A stretch of 64,000 nt of DNA from Seohaeicola_A nanhaiensis (GTDB taxonomy: Bacteria > Pseudomonadota > Alphaproteobacteria > Rhodobacterales > Rhodobacteraceae): NCBI RefSeq assembly GCF_042654245.1, contig NZ_JBHSGI010000024.1, forward strand, positions 372,001 to 436,000. The letters run 5' to 3'. Position 1 is the stretch's first letter; each line of letters starts with the position of its first letter. Positions 39,230 to 48,547 of this stretch are shown piece after piece. The position numbers and the translations under genes were made by a program. Below the pieces are notes generated by a model. That model had not been told where the DNA came from. It was given only the letters and a program-made list of their open reading frames with translations, and made no database searches.

Positions 39230-41782
39230 TCAGGCCCTCTGAATCCGGGTGATCATCTCGGTCGTGTCGCGCGACAGGTCCGGCGTGGCGGCGATCCGGT
39301 CAAGCTGGGCGCGGATCAGCGCCTGCCGCCCGGCGTCGTAGCGCCGCCAGGTCTGGAAGGCCGAGCACATGCGCGCCGTGGTCTGCGGGTTCAGCGGATC
39401 GAGCTTGATCAGCCAGTCGGCCAGCAGTTCATACCCCGCGCCGTCCTTGCGGTGGAACCCGGCGTGATGGCCGGTAAAGGCGCCCATCACGGCGCGGAAG
39501 CGGTTCGGGTTCCTGTAATTGAAATCAGGGTGTTGCGTGAGCTTCCGCACGGTTTCCACGGCGCTCGCCGGGGGCGCTTCGCCGACCTGCAGCATGAACC
39601 ACTTGTCGATCACCAGCCGGTCGTGGCGCCATTCGTCGTAGAAGGCGACGAGTTCGGCCTGGCCCTTGCCGGCGCGCAGCAGGCAGGCCAGCGCCGAAAG
39701 CTTGAGCGTCATGTTGTCGGCGCGGGCGTATTGCACCGCCGCGGTGGTGCCGTTGTCGAGCCGGGTCAGCAGGGCCAGAACCGCGCCAGCCAGCGCGCGT
39801 TTGCCCGACTGTTCGGCGTCGGGGCGATAGGGGCCGTCGACTTGCGCGCCGGCATAGACCCTGGCCAGCAGGTCGCCGGCCCGGGTGGCGAGCGCCTGGC
39901 GCAGCGCCTCGGCGGCGGCCCAGATGGCGTCGGGGTCGGGGGTATACCCGGCTTCGGCCTGGGCGGCGGCCAGCTCGGACTGGCCGGGCAGGCCCAGCAT
40001 CAGCGCGCGATAGGCCGGGTCGAGCGTGTCGTCGCGCAGCACGGCGATCATGCCATCGAGATAGGCGCTGTCGGGCGCGGCGCCGGTCAGGGACATGGCG
40101 TTCAGCGTGTCGAGCGCGATGCCGCGCCCGGCCTCCCACCGGCAGTAGGGGTCGGTGTCATGGGCGAGGAAGAAGGCGCGTTCGGCCGCCGACAGATCGC
40201 GTTCCAGGATCACCGGGGCGGAGAAGCCGCGCAGGATCGAGGCGTGAGGTCTGTTCGGCAAGTCCTTGAATTCGAAGGTCTGACTGGCCTTGGTCATCTC
40301 CAGCACTTCGGTCTCGCGCAACTCGTCCCCGTTGGCGCCGATCAGGCCGACGGCGATCGGGATCACCTGCGGCAGCGGTGCGGGGGTGGCGGCGCTGGGC
40401 GGGGTCGACTGGGTGAAGGTCAGGCGCAGGGTGCCGTCCTCCCAGCTTTCGCTGACCTTGAGGCGGGGCGTTCCGGCCTGGGAATACCAGCGCTTGAATT
40501 GGCTGAGGTCGCGGCCCGTCACATCCTCGAAGACCTTCAACCAGTCCTCGATGGTGCAGGCCTGGCCGTCGTGACGGGCGAAATAGAGGTCGAGCGCCTC
40601 GGCATAGGCCTGATCGCCGACCAGCCGCTTCAGCATCCCGATCACCTCGGCGCCCTTCTCGTACACGGTCGCGGTGTAGAAGTTGTTGATCTCCTGAAAG
40701 CTTTCGGGCCGCACCGGGTGGGCCAGGGGGCCGTTGTCCTCGGGGAACTGGCGGGCGCGCAGGTCGATCACGTCGCCGATGCGTTTGACCGCGGCCGAGC
40801 GCATGTCGGAGGTGAACTGGCTGTCGCGGAAGACGGTCAGCCCCTCCTTGAGGCAGAGCTGGAACCAGTCGCGGCAGGTGATGCGGTTGCCGGTCCAGTT
40901 GTGGAAATACTCATGCGCGATGATCGCCTCGATTCGCTCGAAGTTCATGTCGGTCGAGGTTTCGGGCGAGGCGAGAACGGCCGAGGAGTTGAAGACGTTC
41001 AGCCCCTTGTTCTCCATCGCGCCCATGTTGAAATCGTCCACGGCGACGATGTTGAAGATGTCGAGATCGTATTCCCGGCCATAGACGTCCTCGTCCCATT
41101 TCATCGATTTTTTAAGGGCTTCCATGCCGAAGCTGCACTTGCCCTCGTCGCCGGGACGGACCCAGAGGTTCAGCGCGACCTCTTGCCCCGAGATGGTGGT
41201 GAAGCTGTCGGAATGGGCGACGAGATCGCCTGCGACCAGCGCGAAGAGGTAGGAGGGTTTGGGCCAGGGATCATGCCATTCGGCCCAGCCCTCGCCGCTG
41301 TCGACCGGGTTGCCGTTCGACAGCAGGACCGGCAGGTCGCCGTTGATGCGGACGGTAAAGACGCTCATCACGTCGGGGCGGTCGGGATAGTAGGTGATCT
41401 TGCGGAAGCCTTCGGCCTCGCATTGGGTGCAATACATGCCGTTCGAGACGTAAAGCCCTTCCAGCGCAGTGTTTTTCGCCGGGGCGATTTCCACCTCGCA
41501 GGTCCACTCGAAGGGTTTGTCGGGCACCTTGCAGGTCAACCCCTCGGGCGTCACCTCGGGGGAGACCGGCTTGCCGTCGATGGCGGCCGAGATCAGTTTC
41601 AGTTGTTCGCCATGCAGGAAGAACTGCCGGTCGGGCACGGCGGGGTCGGGACGGACCGCGATGCGGCTTTTGACCCTGGTGGCGTCGGGCGCGAGGTCGA
41701 AGGTCAGGTGGACCGACTCGAGCGTGAAGCCGAAGGGCGTGTAATCCTTGAGATAGACCGTCGTCGGGGCGGCGTCTTTCAT
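39230..41782 (-). CDS. pepN: Aminopeptidase N (M1 family)
   Basis: 850 aa zinc aminopeptidase. The ATG at 41782 (MKDAAPTTVYLKDYTPFGF) is the family-like start; an open frame to 41938 lacks conserved sequence. The substrate-recognition GAMEN lies at 254-258. The zinc site HEYFH is at 290-294, with the third ligand Glu in LKEGLTVFRD. The C-terminal helical DUF3458 domain is complete. Cytoplasmic, broad-specificity peptide turnover. First gene of an operon with the SDR and a small membrane protein. Confidence 0.96.
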   Translation of the reverse strand: MKDAAPTTVYLKDYTPFGFTLESVHLTFDLAPDATRVKSRIAVRPDPAVPDRQFFLHGEQLKLISAAIDGKPVSPEVTPEGLTCKVPDKPFEWTCEVEIAPAKNTALEGLYVSNGMYCTQCEAEGFRKITYYPDRPDVMSVFTVRINGDLPVLLSNGNPVDSGEGWAEWHDPWPKPSYLFALVAGDLVAHSDSFTTISGQEVALNLWVRPGDEGKCSFGMEALKKSMKWDEDVYGREYDLDIFNIVAVDDFNMGAMENKGLNVFNSSAVLASPETSTDMNFERIEAIIAHEYFHNWTGNRITCRDWFQLCLKEGLTVFRDSQFTSDMRSAAVKRIGDVIDLRARQFPEDNGPLAHPVRPESFQEINNFYTATVYEKGAEVIGMLKRLVGDQAYAEALDLYFARHDGQACTIEDWLKVFEDVTGRDLSQFKRWYSQAGTPRLKVSESWEDGTLRLTFTQSTPPSAATPAPLPQVIPIAVGLIGANGDELRETEVLEMTKASQTFEFKDLPNRPHASILRGFSAPVILERDLSAAERAFFLAHDTDPYCRWEAGRGIALDTLNAMSLTGAAPDSAYLDGMIAVLRDDTLDPAYRALMLGLPGQSELAAAQAEAGYTPDPDAIWAAAEALRQALATRAGDLLARVYAGAQVDGPYRPDAEQSGKRALAGAVLALLTRLDNGTTAAVQYARADNMTLKLSALACLLRAGKGQAELVAFYDEWRHDRLVIDKWFMLQVGEAPPASAVETVRKLTQHPDFNYRNPNRFRAVMGAFTGHHAGFHRKDGAGYELLADWLIKLDPLNPQTTARMCSAFQTWRRYDAGRQALIRAQLDRIAATPDLSRDTTEMITRIQRA

Positions 41783-41893
41783 CGGGGCGTCCTCATGTTT
41801 TTTGCCCGGGCACGAAACCCAAGCGGCCTCGACTTTGTTAAGTCCCTGAGGGTGGTGCTGCAACCACCTGCGCATGCAAAACAGGAGAACGAC

Positions 41894-42085
41894 ATGTCTG
41901 CACCCGACACCAATCTCGAACGCCAGAAGAAGCGCCATCGCGGGCCCCTGGTGGGAATATGGATCGCGCTGGCTTTCGTGGCCGTCCTCTTCGTGGGCTG
42001 GCTCATGTTCTATGCTGTTTCGCCCGAGCCTGACGCGGTCGGCGGCCCAGTGACCAAGCAGGAACAGACGCAGCCTTCCAACTGA
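41894..42085 (+). CDS. Hypothetical 63-aa single-span membrane protein
   Basis: 63 aa. ACAGGAGAAC precedes the ATG at a good distance. The basic N-terminus (LERQKKRHRGP) is followed by one hydrophobic helix (LVGIWIALAFVAVLFVGWLM) and a short acidic/polar tail ending TQPSN, which suggests an inner-membrane protein with the tail outside. Small proteins of this form are common upstream of unrelated genes in Rhodobacteraceae. It lies 72 bp before malate synthase on the same strand; no functional link is visible. Confidence 0.72.
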   Translation: MSAPDTNLERQKKRHRGPLVGIWIALAFVAVLFVGWLMFYAVSPEPDAVGGPVTKQEQTQPSN

Positions 42086-42157
42086 CGTTCCGCTTGTTGC
42101 CTATAGGAAACTTTCGTTCTACTTAGGAACGGGATTCCTTGGATGGCAGGAGCGGGA

Positions 42158-44293
42158 ATGGGCACTCGGCACGACAGGCACAGTCTTCAGGTCGCCGGAG
42201 AACTGGTTGATTTCGTGGAGCAAAAGGTTCTTCCGAGCACCGGTGTGCAGGCGGACACCTTCTGGTCCGGTCTGGCGAAGATGGTGGCAGAGCTCGGGCC
42301 CAAGTACCGCGCCCTGCTGGAGACGCGCGAGCGGATTCAGGGGCAGATCGACGACTGGCACAGGGCGCGGCGCGGTCAGGCGCATGATGCGTCAGCCTAT
42401 CGATCGTTTCTGGAAGAGATCGGCTATCTGCTGCCCGAGGGGCCGGATTTTTCCATCGAGACCAAGGGGGTAGATCCCGAGATTGCCGCCGTGGCGGGGC
42501 CGCAGCTGGTGGTGCCGATCACCAATGCGCGCTTTGCGCTGAACGCCGCGAATGCGCGGTGGGGGTCGCTGTACGATGCGCTGTACGGCACCGATGCGCT
42601 GGGGGACTTGCCCGAGGGCAAGGGTTATGACGCCAAGCGCGGCGCGCGGGTGATCGCCTGGGGGCGCGGCTTCCTCGACCAGGCGGTGCCCTTGGCGCGT
42701 GGGTCCTGGGCGGATATCGGCACGCTGGAGGTCAAGGATGGCGTGCTGCTGGCCGACGGGGCCGGGCTGAAGGATCCGACGCAGTTTGTCGGCTATCTTG
42801 AGAACGCCCTGTGCCCGCTGCAGGTTATGTTGAAAAACAACGGGTTGAAGATCGAAATTCTGGTCGATCCCTCCTCGCAGATCGGGGGATCGGACAAGGC
42901 CGGAATATCTGACATCTGGCTGGAATCGGCGCTGTCGACGATCATGGACTGCGAGGATTCGGTCGCCTGCGTCGACGCCGAGGACAAGGTCGCGGCCTAT
43001 TCCAACTGGCTGGGGCTGATGAAGGGCGATCTGGTCGAGACCTTCGAGAAGGGCGGCAACACGGTCACGCGGAAGATGAACCCCGATGTGACCTACAAGG
43101 CGCCCATGGGCGGCGAGATCACCGTCAAGTGCCGCTCGCTGATGCTGATCCGCAATGTCGGGCATCTGATGACCAACCCCGCGGTGCTGGACGCGGAGGG
43201 GCGCGAGATCGGCGAGGGGCTGATGGATGCGCTGGTCACGGTGACCATCGCGATGCACGATCTCAAGGCGGGGCGCAATTCGTCCCATGGGTCGGTTTAT
43301 GTCGTCAAACCCAAGATGCATGGGCCGGACGAGGTGAAGTTTGCCGTTGAAATCTTTGACATGGTTGAAGATATCCTGGGTCTGCCGCGCAATACCGTGA
43401 AACTGGGCATCATGGACGAGGAACGCCGCACCTCTGCCAACCTCAAGGAATGCATCCGTGCGGCCAAGCATAGGGTGGCATTCATCAACACCGGGTTCCT
43501 GGACCGTACGGGCGACGAGATCCATACCTCGATGGAGGCCGGCGCGATGCTGCCCAAGGGCGAGATGAAGACCACGCCCTGGATCCTGTCCTATGAGGAT
43601 CGCAACGTCGATATCGGGCTGGCCTGCGGGTTGCAGGGGCGGGCGCAGATCGGCAAGGGGATGTGGGCGATGCCCGACCGCATGGCCGAGATGCTGAGCG
43701 CCAAGATCGGCCATCCGAAGGCCGGCGCGAACTGTGCCTGGGTGCCTTCGCCAACCGCCGCGACGCTGCACGCGACGCATTATCACGCGGTCGATGTCTT
43801 TGCGCGGCAGGACGAAATCCGGGCCGGCGGGGCGCGCGGGATCCTGGCGGATTTGCTGACCATCCCCTTGATAAGCGGCAAGAATCTGAGCGAGTCGGAG
43901 ATCGCGCAGGAGATCGAGAACAACGCGCAGGGCATCCTGGGTTACGTGGTGCGATGGGTCGATCAGGGGGTCGGCTGTTCGAAGGTGCCGGACATTCATG
44001 ACGTAGGGCTGATGGAGGATCGGGCGACCTGCCGGATCTCGTCACAGGCGCTGGCGAACTGGCTGCATCATGGCGTCGTCAGCCGCGATCAGGTGATGGC
44101 GGCGATGCGGAAGATGGCGGCGGTGGTGGACCGGCAGAACGCAGGCGATTCGGCTTATATTCCAATGGCTCCGGGGTACGACGGGGTGGCCTTCAAGGCG
44201 GCCTGCGATCTGGTGTTCGAGGGGCGCGAGCAGCCGTCGGGTTATACCGAACCGGTGCTGCACCGGCGGCGGCTGGAGCTGAAGGCGGGCTGA
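42158..44293 (+). CDS. glcB: Malate synthase G
   Basis: 711 aa. It condenses glyoxylate and acetyl-CoA to malate in the glyoxylate or glycolate pathway. ATG 42158 has AGGAG five bases upstream and is preferred to ATG 42143, which has no ribosome site. Family features: the LWNAANARWGSLYDALYG-like region, MDCEDSVACVDAEDKV, NVGHLMTNPAVLD, GSVYVVKPKMHGPDEV, and the catalytic-loop MGIMDEERRTSANLKE-type segment (seen as LGIMDEERRTS). No isocitrate lyase is in view. Followed by a GlcG-like gene, as in the E. coli glc operon. Confidence 0.96.
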   Translation: MGTRHDRHSLQVAGELVDFVEQKVLPSTGVQADTFWSGLAKMVAELGPKYRALLETRERIQGQIDDWHRARRGQAHDASAYRSFLEEIGYLLPEGPDFSIETKGVDPEIAAVAGPQLVVPITNARFALNAANARWGSLYDALYGTDALGDLPEGKGYDAKRGARVIAWGRGFLDQAVPLARGSWADIGTLEVKDGVLLADGAGLKDPTQFVGYLENALCPLQVMLKNNGLKIEILVDPSSQIGGSDKAGISDIWLESALSTIMDCEDSVACVDAEDKVAAYSNWLGLMKGDLVETFEKGGNTVTRKMNPDVTYKAPMGGEITVKCRSLMLIRNVGHLMTNPAVLDAEGREIGEGLMDALVTVTIAMHDLKAGRNSSHGSVYVVKPKMHGPDEVKFAVEIFDMVEDILGLPRNTVKLGIMDEERRTSANLKECIRAAKHRVAFINTGFLDRTGDEIHTSMEAGAMLPKGEMKTTPWILSYEDRNVDIGLACGLQGRAQIGKGMWAMPDRMAEMLSAKIGHPKAGANCAWVPSPTAATLHATHYHAVDVFARQDEIRAGGARGILADLLTIPLISGKNLSESEIAQEIENNAQGILGYVVRWVDQGVGCSKVPDIHDVGLMEDRATCRISSQALANWLHHGVVSRDQVMAAMRKMAAVVDRQNAGDSAYIPMAPGYDGVAFKAACDLVFEGREQPSGYTEPVLHRRRLELKAG

Positions 44294-44312
44294 AAACCGG
44301 GGGGCACGGGGC

Positions 44313-44340
44313 GTGCACAAGCCGTGCACAGTCCGTGCAC
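44313..44340 (+). repeat. Triad of GTGCAC repeats with 11-bp period, upstream of the GlcG-like gene
   Basis: Perfect GTGCAC at 44313, 44324 and 44335, exactly 11 bp apart, each preceded by C. The last ends 29 bp before the GlcG-like ATG at 44370. The first begins 20 bp after the malate synthase stop. Same design as the triad at 31401-31428. Confidence 0.75.
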
Positions 44341-44369
44341 CCCCTGAGGCATATGTCGAGAGGACGACC

Positions 44370-44795
44370 ATGACGATCACCTTGACGGCCGCGCGGACGA
44401 TCATCCGCACGGCGATGGAACACGGCGCCGAGGCCGGGATGAAGCCGCTGTCGGTGGTGGTGCTGGATGCGGGCGGGCATGTCATCGCCTTCGAGCGGGG
44501 CGACGGCGCCTCGCCGGGGCGGTTCGACATCGCCCGGGGCAAGGCCTATGCGGCAGTGATGATGGGCATGACCGGATCGGCGCTGCGCCACCGGGCCGAG
44601 GCGCAGGGCTATTTCGTGCAGGCGATGAACGGGCTGTTCGACGGCCGCTTCGTGCCGGTGCCGGGGGGCGTGCTGGTGCGCGACGGTTCGGGCGCGGTGA
44701 TCGGGGCGGTGGGCGTGACCGGCGACACATCGGAGAACGACGCGGCGGCGGCGCTGGCCGGGATCGAGGCGGCGGGGCTGACGGGCGAGGGCTGA
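44370..44795 (+). CDS. GlcG/HbpS (DUF336) family protein
   Basis: 141 aa from ATG 44370. Family marks: ARTIIRTAMEHGAEAGMKPL, VVVLDAGGHVIAFERGDGAS, and the glycine-rich GGVLVRDGSGAVIGAVGVTG. DUF336 proteins include the haem-binding HbpS and E. coli GlcG, whose gene sits beside glcB. The function of GlcG is unknown. The gap of 76 bp after malate synthase carries a GTGCAC triad, so it may have its own promoter within the operon. Confidence 0.9.
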   Translation: MTITLTAARTIIRTAMEHGAEAGMKPLSVVVLDAGGHVIAFERGDGASPGRFDIARGKAYAAVMMGMTGSALRHRAEAQGYFVQAMNGLFDGRFVPVPGGVLVRDGSGAVIGAVGVTGDTSENDAAAALAGIEAAGLTGEG

Positions 44796-44935
44796 GACCG
44801 CCCGGCCGCAGCGCCGGGGTGAAAATTTGTGCATCCGGGACAGAAGGGCTCTGCGCTCACGCACGGTCCGCCTTGTTGCGGCGGGGCATAAGTCGTTATA
44901 CTTCTGGGAAAGACACGAACATCGCAGGTACGTAA

Positions 44936-45715
44936 ATGACGCGCCCGGTTGTCGGCATCATCGGTAACAGTCACCTGATCAACGATCAGTATCCGGTCCA
45001 CGCCGGCGGACAGATGAACTCGCGCGCGGTGGCGAAGGTCGCAGACTGCACGCCGCTGTTGATCCCGGCCGACCCCAACCTGCTGTCGGTGGACGAATTG
45101 CTGGCGGCCTGCGACGGTTTTGTGCTGACCGGTGGGCGGCCCAATGTGCATCCCGAGGAATATGGCGAGGCGGCGACCGAGGCGCATGGCGCCTTCGACC
45201 GGGCGCGCGATGCCATCGTGCTGCCGCTGGTGCGGGCCTGTGTCGAGCGCGGGCAGCCCTTCCTGGGGATCTGCCGGGGCTTTCAGGAGGTGAACGTCGC
45301 CCTGGGCGGGACGCTCTATCCCGAGATCCGCGACCTGCCGGGGCGGACCAACCACCGGATGCCGCCGGACGGGACGATCGAGGAGAAGTTCGCGCTGCGC
45401 CACGAGGTGACGCTGACCGAGGGCGGGCCCTTCGCGCAGCTCTTCGGGTCGAGCCGGGTGATGACCAACACGCTGCACGGGCAGGGGATCAAGGCGCCGG
45501 GCGCGCGGGTGGTGATCGACGGCCATGCGCCGGACGGCACGCCCGAGGCGATCTATGTGCGCGACGCGCCGGGGTTCACGCTGTCGGTGCAATGGCACCC
45601 GGAGTGGAACGCGGCGGAGGATCCGGTGTCGCGCCCGCTGTTCTGCGCCTTCGGTGCGGCCTGCCGGGCCTGGGCCGAAGGGCGCCGCGCGCTGCCGTTG
45701 CAGAAGACCGCCTGA
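44936..45715 (+). CDS. Class I glutamine amidotransferase-like (PuuD-type) hydrolase
   Basis: 259 aa peptidase C26 family. The nucleophile elbow reads FLGICRGFQEVNVALGG with the catalytic Cys; the His and Glu of the triad are in SVQWHPEWNAAED. PuuD hydrolyses gamma-glutamyl-GABA in putrescine breakdown; no other puu genes are here, so the substrate may be another gamma-glutamyl amide. It is a single gene with a 140-bp upstream spacer. Confidence 0.9.
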   Translation: MTRPVVGIIGNSHLINDQYPVHAGGQMNSRAVAKVADCTPLLIPADPNLLSVDELLAACDGFVLTGGRPNVHPEEYGEAATEAHGAFDRARDAIVLPLVRACVERGQPFLGICRGFQEVNVALGGTLYPEIRDLPGRTNHRMPPDGTIEEKFALRHEVTLTEGGPFAQLFGSSRVMTNTLHGQGIKAPGARVVIDGHAPDGTPEAIYVRDAPGFTLSVQWHPEWNAAEDPVSRPLFCAFGAACRAWAEGRRALPLQKTA

Positions 45716-45721
45716 CCCCGA

Positions 45722-45791
45722 GGGAGGTGGGGGCTCTGCCCCCGCCGCGCCTTCGGCGCGCCTCCCCCGAGGTATTTTTGAACCAGAGAAG
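45722..45791. repeat. CTCTGCCCCC intergenic repeat (family 1), copy B
   Basis: GGGGGC-TCT-GCCCCC (45729-45743) and CGCGCC-TTC-GGCGCG (45746-45760) are enclosed by an outer stem GGGAGG (45722-45727) / CCTCCC (45761-45766), a three-way-junction shape. The tail CGAGGTATTTTTG...AACCAGAGAAG follows. It lies between two convergent genes, so a bidirectional terminator is plausible. Confidence 0.78.
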
Positions 45792-45820
45792 CCGGCAGGC
45801 CGGGCTTCGCGGTTCGTATT

Positions 45821-48061
45821 TCAGACCATCAGATCGAAGGCCTTTGCCAGCGGCAGGTCGCGGACGCGTTTGCCGGTGAGGTCGAAGAGCGCGTTGGCGA
45901 GCGCGGGCATCGAGGGCGGGGTGCCGGGTTCGCCGACGCCGCCGAGGCGCGGGTTGGCGGTGAGCACGCGCACCTGCGTCTCGGGCGTGGTGTGCATCCG
46001 CAGCGCGTCGTAGTCGGGGAAGTTCAGCTGATCGGCGGCGCCGCCGGTGAAGGTGATCTCGCCAAAGGCGGCGGCGGAGAGGCCGTAGATCATGCCGCCG
46101 ATCATCTGCGCCTCGACAATCGAGGGATCGAGCACGGTGCCGGGGTCGCAGGCGATCCAGGCGCGGGCGATGCGGATGCCGGCGGGGGTGTCCTGCACCT
46201 CGATCACCTGGGCGACGGGGGTGCCGAAGCTGTAGCAGAAGGCGACGCCGCGGCCGATGCCCGCGGTCTTTTTCCCGGTCCAGCCCGACATCTCGCGCAC
46301 GGCGGCGAGGCAGGCGGCGGAGGGGGCGTGTTCGTCCTTCATCAGCTGGTAGCGGAAGTCGAGCGGGTCGGCGCCGGCGGCATGGGCCATCTCGTCGAGG
46401 AAGCTGTCATACATGAAGGCGTTGAGCGAGGAGCCGACCGAGCGCCAGAAGCCGACCGGCAGGTGGACATCGGCGATATGGCCGCGGATGCGGTGGTTGG
46501 GGATGGCGTAGGGTTGGTCGAAGGCGCCTTCGACCAGTGCACGGTCGGGGCCGCCGCTTTCGAAGCCCATCATCCGCGCGCCGCCCTGGCGCAGGCAGGA
46601 CTGCGCGGCGATCCTGCCATCGAGCAGCACCGCGCGGCCGTCCTTCACCGCGCCACGGAAGCGGCCGATGCCGCCGGGGCGGTAGAAGTCGTGGGACATG
46701 TCTTCTTCCCGGCTCCAGGTGAGCTGGACGGGCCGACCCTTGAGGTCTTTGGCGACGCGCGCGGCGTAGACGGAATAGTCGTATTCGCCGCGCCGCCCGA
46801 AGCCGCCGCCCATGTAGGGGGTGTGGACGGTGACCGCCTCTGGCTCGAGTCCGACAGCGGCGGCGCAGTGCTTGCGGTGCAGGATCGGGGCCTGGTTGCC
46901 GCTCCAGAGGATCAGCTCTTCGCCGGTGAAGAGGGCGGTGGCGTTCATCGGCTCCATGGTGGCATGGGCGAGGTAGGGGGCGGTGTATTCCGCCTCGATC
47001 AGCGTGGCGCCCTCGGGGAGGGTGTCGGCGTCGCCGTCGTCGCGCAGGGTCGAGTTGGGGTCGATGTCGAAGGCGGCGCGGATGGTGTCGAAGATCGCGC
47101 CGTGGGTGTCGGGGTGGGGGCTGGTCTCCCAGTCGATCTCGACCGCCTCGGCGGCCTTCATCGCGAGCCAGGTGTTGCTGGCGACCACGGCGACGCCGGT
47201 GCCGAGGTCGACGATCTTGATCACGCCCGGCATCTCGCGCGCCTTCGTGTCGTCAAAGCCGGACATGGCGCCGCCGATCTGCGGGTTGATGCGCAGGGCG
47301 GCGAAGACCATGCCGTCGAGGCGGGTGTCGATGCCGAAGGCGGCGGTGCCGGTGGATTTGCCCACGACGTCGATGCGGGGCATTGAGGTGCCGAGGTATT
47401 TCCACTCGGTCGCCGGGCGCAGGTCGACATCGGGGGGCGCGATTTCGGCCGCGGCGGGGGCGAGTTCGACATAGGTGAGGCGGCGGCCGTCCGGGGCGAT
47501 GACGGCGCCGTCTTCGGTCTTGAGCTCGCTGGCCTTGAGGTCGAAGCGTTTCGCGGCGGCCAGTTTCAGCGTCTCGCGGGCGGTGGCGCCGGCGTGGCGC
47601 ATCTTCTCGAAGCCGTCGGCCATGCTGGAGCTGCCGCCGGTGATCTGGGTCTGGAGCGCCTTGCCGAGATAGCCGGCCATGTCGCCGATGCGATCGGCCA
47701 GCGCGCCCTTGCTGTATTCGGGGAAGGGCAGGATGCCGCCGAACATGGCGTGGTTGTAATAGGCCTGGCCGGGCGGGCCGTGGATGACGCGGATGTCTTC
47801 CCAGGCGACGTCCAGTTCCTCGGCCACCAGCGCGGCCAGCGTGGTGTGGCTGCCCTGGCCCATCTCGGCGCGGGGCGCTATCAGGGTGACGCCCCGGGCG
47901 TCGATCAGCACATAGGGGTTGAGGGCGGATTCACCCTGGGCCGGTTGCAGCGGGTTGGCCATGCCCTTTTTCGCGTAATAGACGCCGAAGGCGACGCCGC
48001 CGGCGATGGCGGCGGAGCCGACAAGGAAGGTGCGGCGGGCGATCTTGCCGATGCGGGACAT
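45821..48061 (-). CDS. Molybdenum hydroxylase large subunit (IorB-like)
   Basis: 746 aa, isoquinoline 1-oxidoreductase beta-type member of the xanthine oxidase family. A TAT signal (KIARRTFLVGSAAIAGGVAF) suggests periplasmic location, like related aldehyde oxidoreductases. Seen: two copies of the molybdopterin-binding domain, with YMGGGFGRRGEYDYSVYAAR, and GGVGEPGTPPSMPALANALF, whose Glu is the catalytic base. With the [2Fe-2S] subunit 4 bp upstream it would hydroxylate an N-heterocycle or oxidise an aldehyde; the substrate is not readable. Divergent TetR control is likely. Confidence 0.93.
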   Translation of the reverse strand: MSRIGKIARRTFLVGSAAIAGGVAFGVYYAKKGMANPLQPAQGESALNPYVLIDARGVTLIAPRAEMGQGSHTTLAALVAEELDVAWEDIRVIHGPPGQAYYNHAMFGGILPFPEYSKGALADRIGDMAGYLGKALQTQITGGSSSMADGFEKMRHAGATARETLKLAAAKRFDLKASELKTEDGAVIAPDGRRLTYVELAPAAAEIAPPDVDLRPATEWKYLGTSMPRIDVVGKSTGTAAFGIDTRLDGMVFAALRINPQIGGAMSGFDDTKAREMPGVIKIVDLGTGVAVVASNTWLAMKAAEAVEIDWETSPHPDTHGAIFDTIRAAFDIDPNSTLRDDGDADTLPEGATLIEAEYTAPYLAHATMEPMNATALFTGEELILWSGNQAPILHRKHCAAAVGLEPEAVTVHTPYMGGGFGRRGEYDYSVYAARVAKDLKGRPVQLTWSREEDMSHDFYRPGGIGRFRGAVKDGRAVLLDGRIAAQSCLRQGGARMMGFESGGPDRALVEGAFDQPYAIPNHRIRGHIADVHLPVGFWRSVGSSLNAFMYDSFLDEMAHAAGADPLDFRYQLMKDEHAPSAACLAAVREMSGWTGKKTAGIGRGVAFCYSFGTPVAQVIEVQDTPAGIRIARAWIACDPGTVLDPSIVEAQMIGGMIYGLSAAAFGEITFTGGAADQLNFPDYDALRMHTTPETQVRVLTANPRLGGVGEPGTPPSMPALANALFDLTGKRVRDLPLAKAFDLMV

Positions 48062-48065
48062 GGGA

Positions 48066-48527
48066 TCAGGCCTTGATGGAGCGCGCGGCGGTATGAATCG
48101 CGGCGCGGATGCGGGGGTAGGTGCCGCAGCGGCAGAGGTTGCCCTGCATCGCGGCGTCGATCTGGTCGTCTGTCGGGTCGGGCGTTTCGGCCAGCAGCGC
48201 GGCGGCCTGCATGATCTGGCCGGACTGGCAGTAGCCGCATTGCGCGACCTGATGGTCGACCCAGGCCTGCTGGATCGCGGCCATGGCGTCGGGGGTGCCG
48301 AGGCCCTCGATGGTGGTCACCTCGCCCCAGACGTCGGACAGCGCGACCTGGCAGCTGCGCACGGCCTGGCCGTCGATCTGGACGGTGCAGGCGCCGCAGG
48401 CGGCGACGCCGCAGCCGTATTTGGTGCCGGTGAGGTTCAGCGCGTCGCGCAGGACCCAGAGCAGGGGGACATCGCCGGGGAGGTCGACGGCGTGCCGGGT
48501 GCCGTTCACGGTGAGAGGAATCGTCAT
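48066..48527 (-). CDS. Molybdenum hydroxylase [2Fe-2S] subunit (IorA-like)
   Basis: 153 aa. The ATG at 48527 has TAAGGAG eight bases upstream and is preferred over 48554. A plant-type [2Fe-2S] domain reads GTKYGCGVAACGACTV with a distal Cys, and a second four-helix cluster domain reads VAQCGYCQSGQIM and NLCRCGTYPRIRAAI. It passes electrons from the molybdenum subunit to an external acceptor; no FAD subunit is encoded, typical of IorAB-type enzymes that use cytochrome c. First gene of the two-gene operon. Confidence 0.95.
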   Translation of the reverse strand: MTIPLTVNGTRHAVDLPGDVPLLWVLRDALNLTGTKYGCGVAACGACTVQIDGQAVRSCQVALSDVWGEVTTIEGLGTPDAMAAIQQAWVDHQVAQCGYCQSGQIMQAAALLAETPDPTDDQIDAAMQGNLCRCGTYPRIRAAIHTAARSIKA

Positions 48528-48547
48528 GGGGCGCTCCTTATTCAGTG

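Noticed and set aside
39167..42085. 972-aa open frame opposite pepN; only its last 63 codons were kept
   Set aside because: The bulk is antisense shadow of PepN and the SDR. Only the segment from 41894, with its own ribosome site and membrane helix, looks real.
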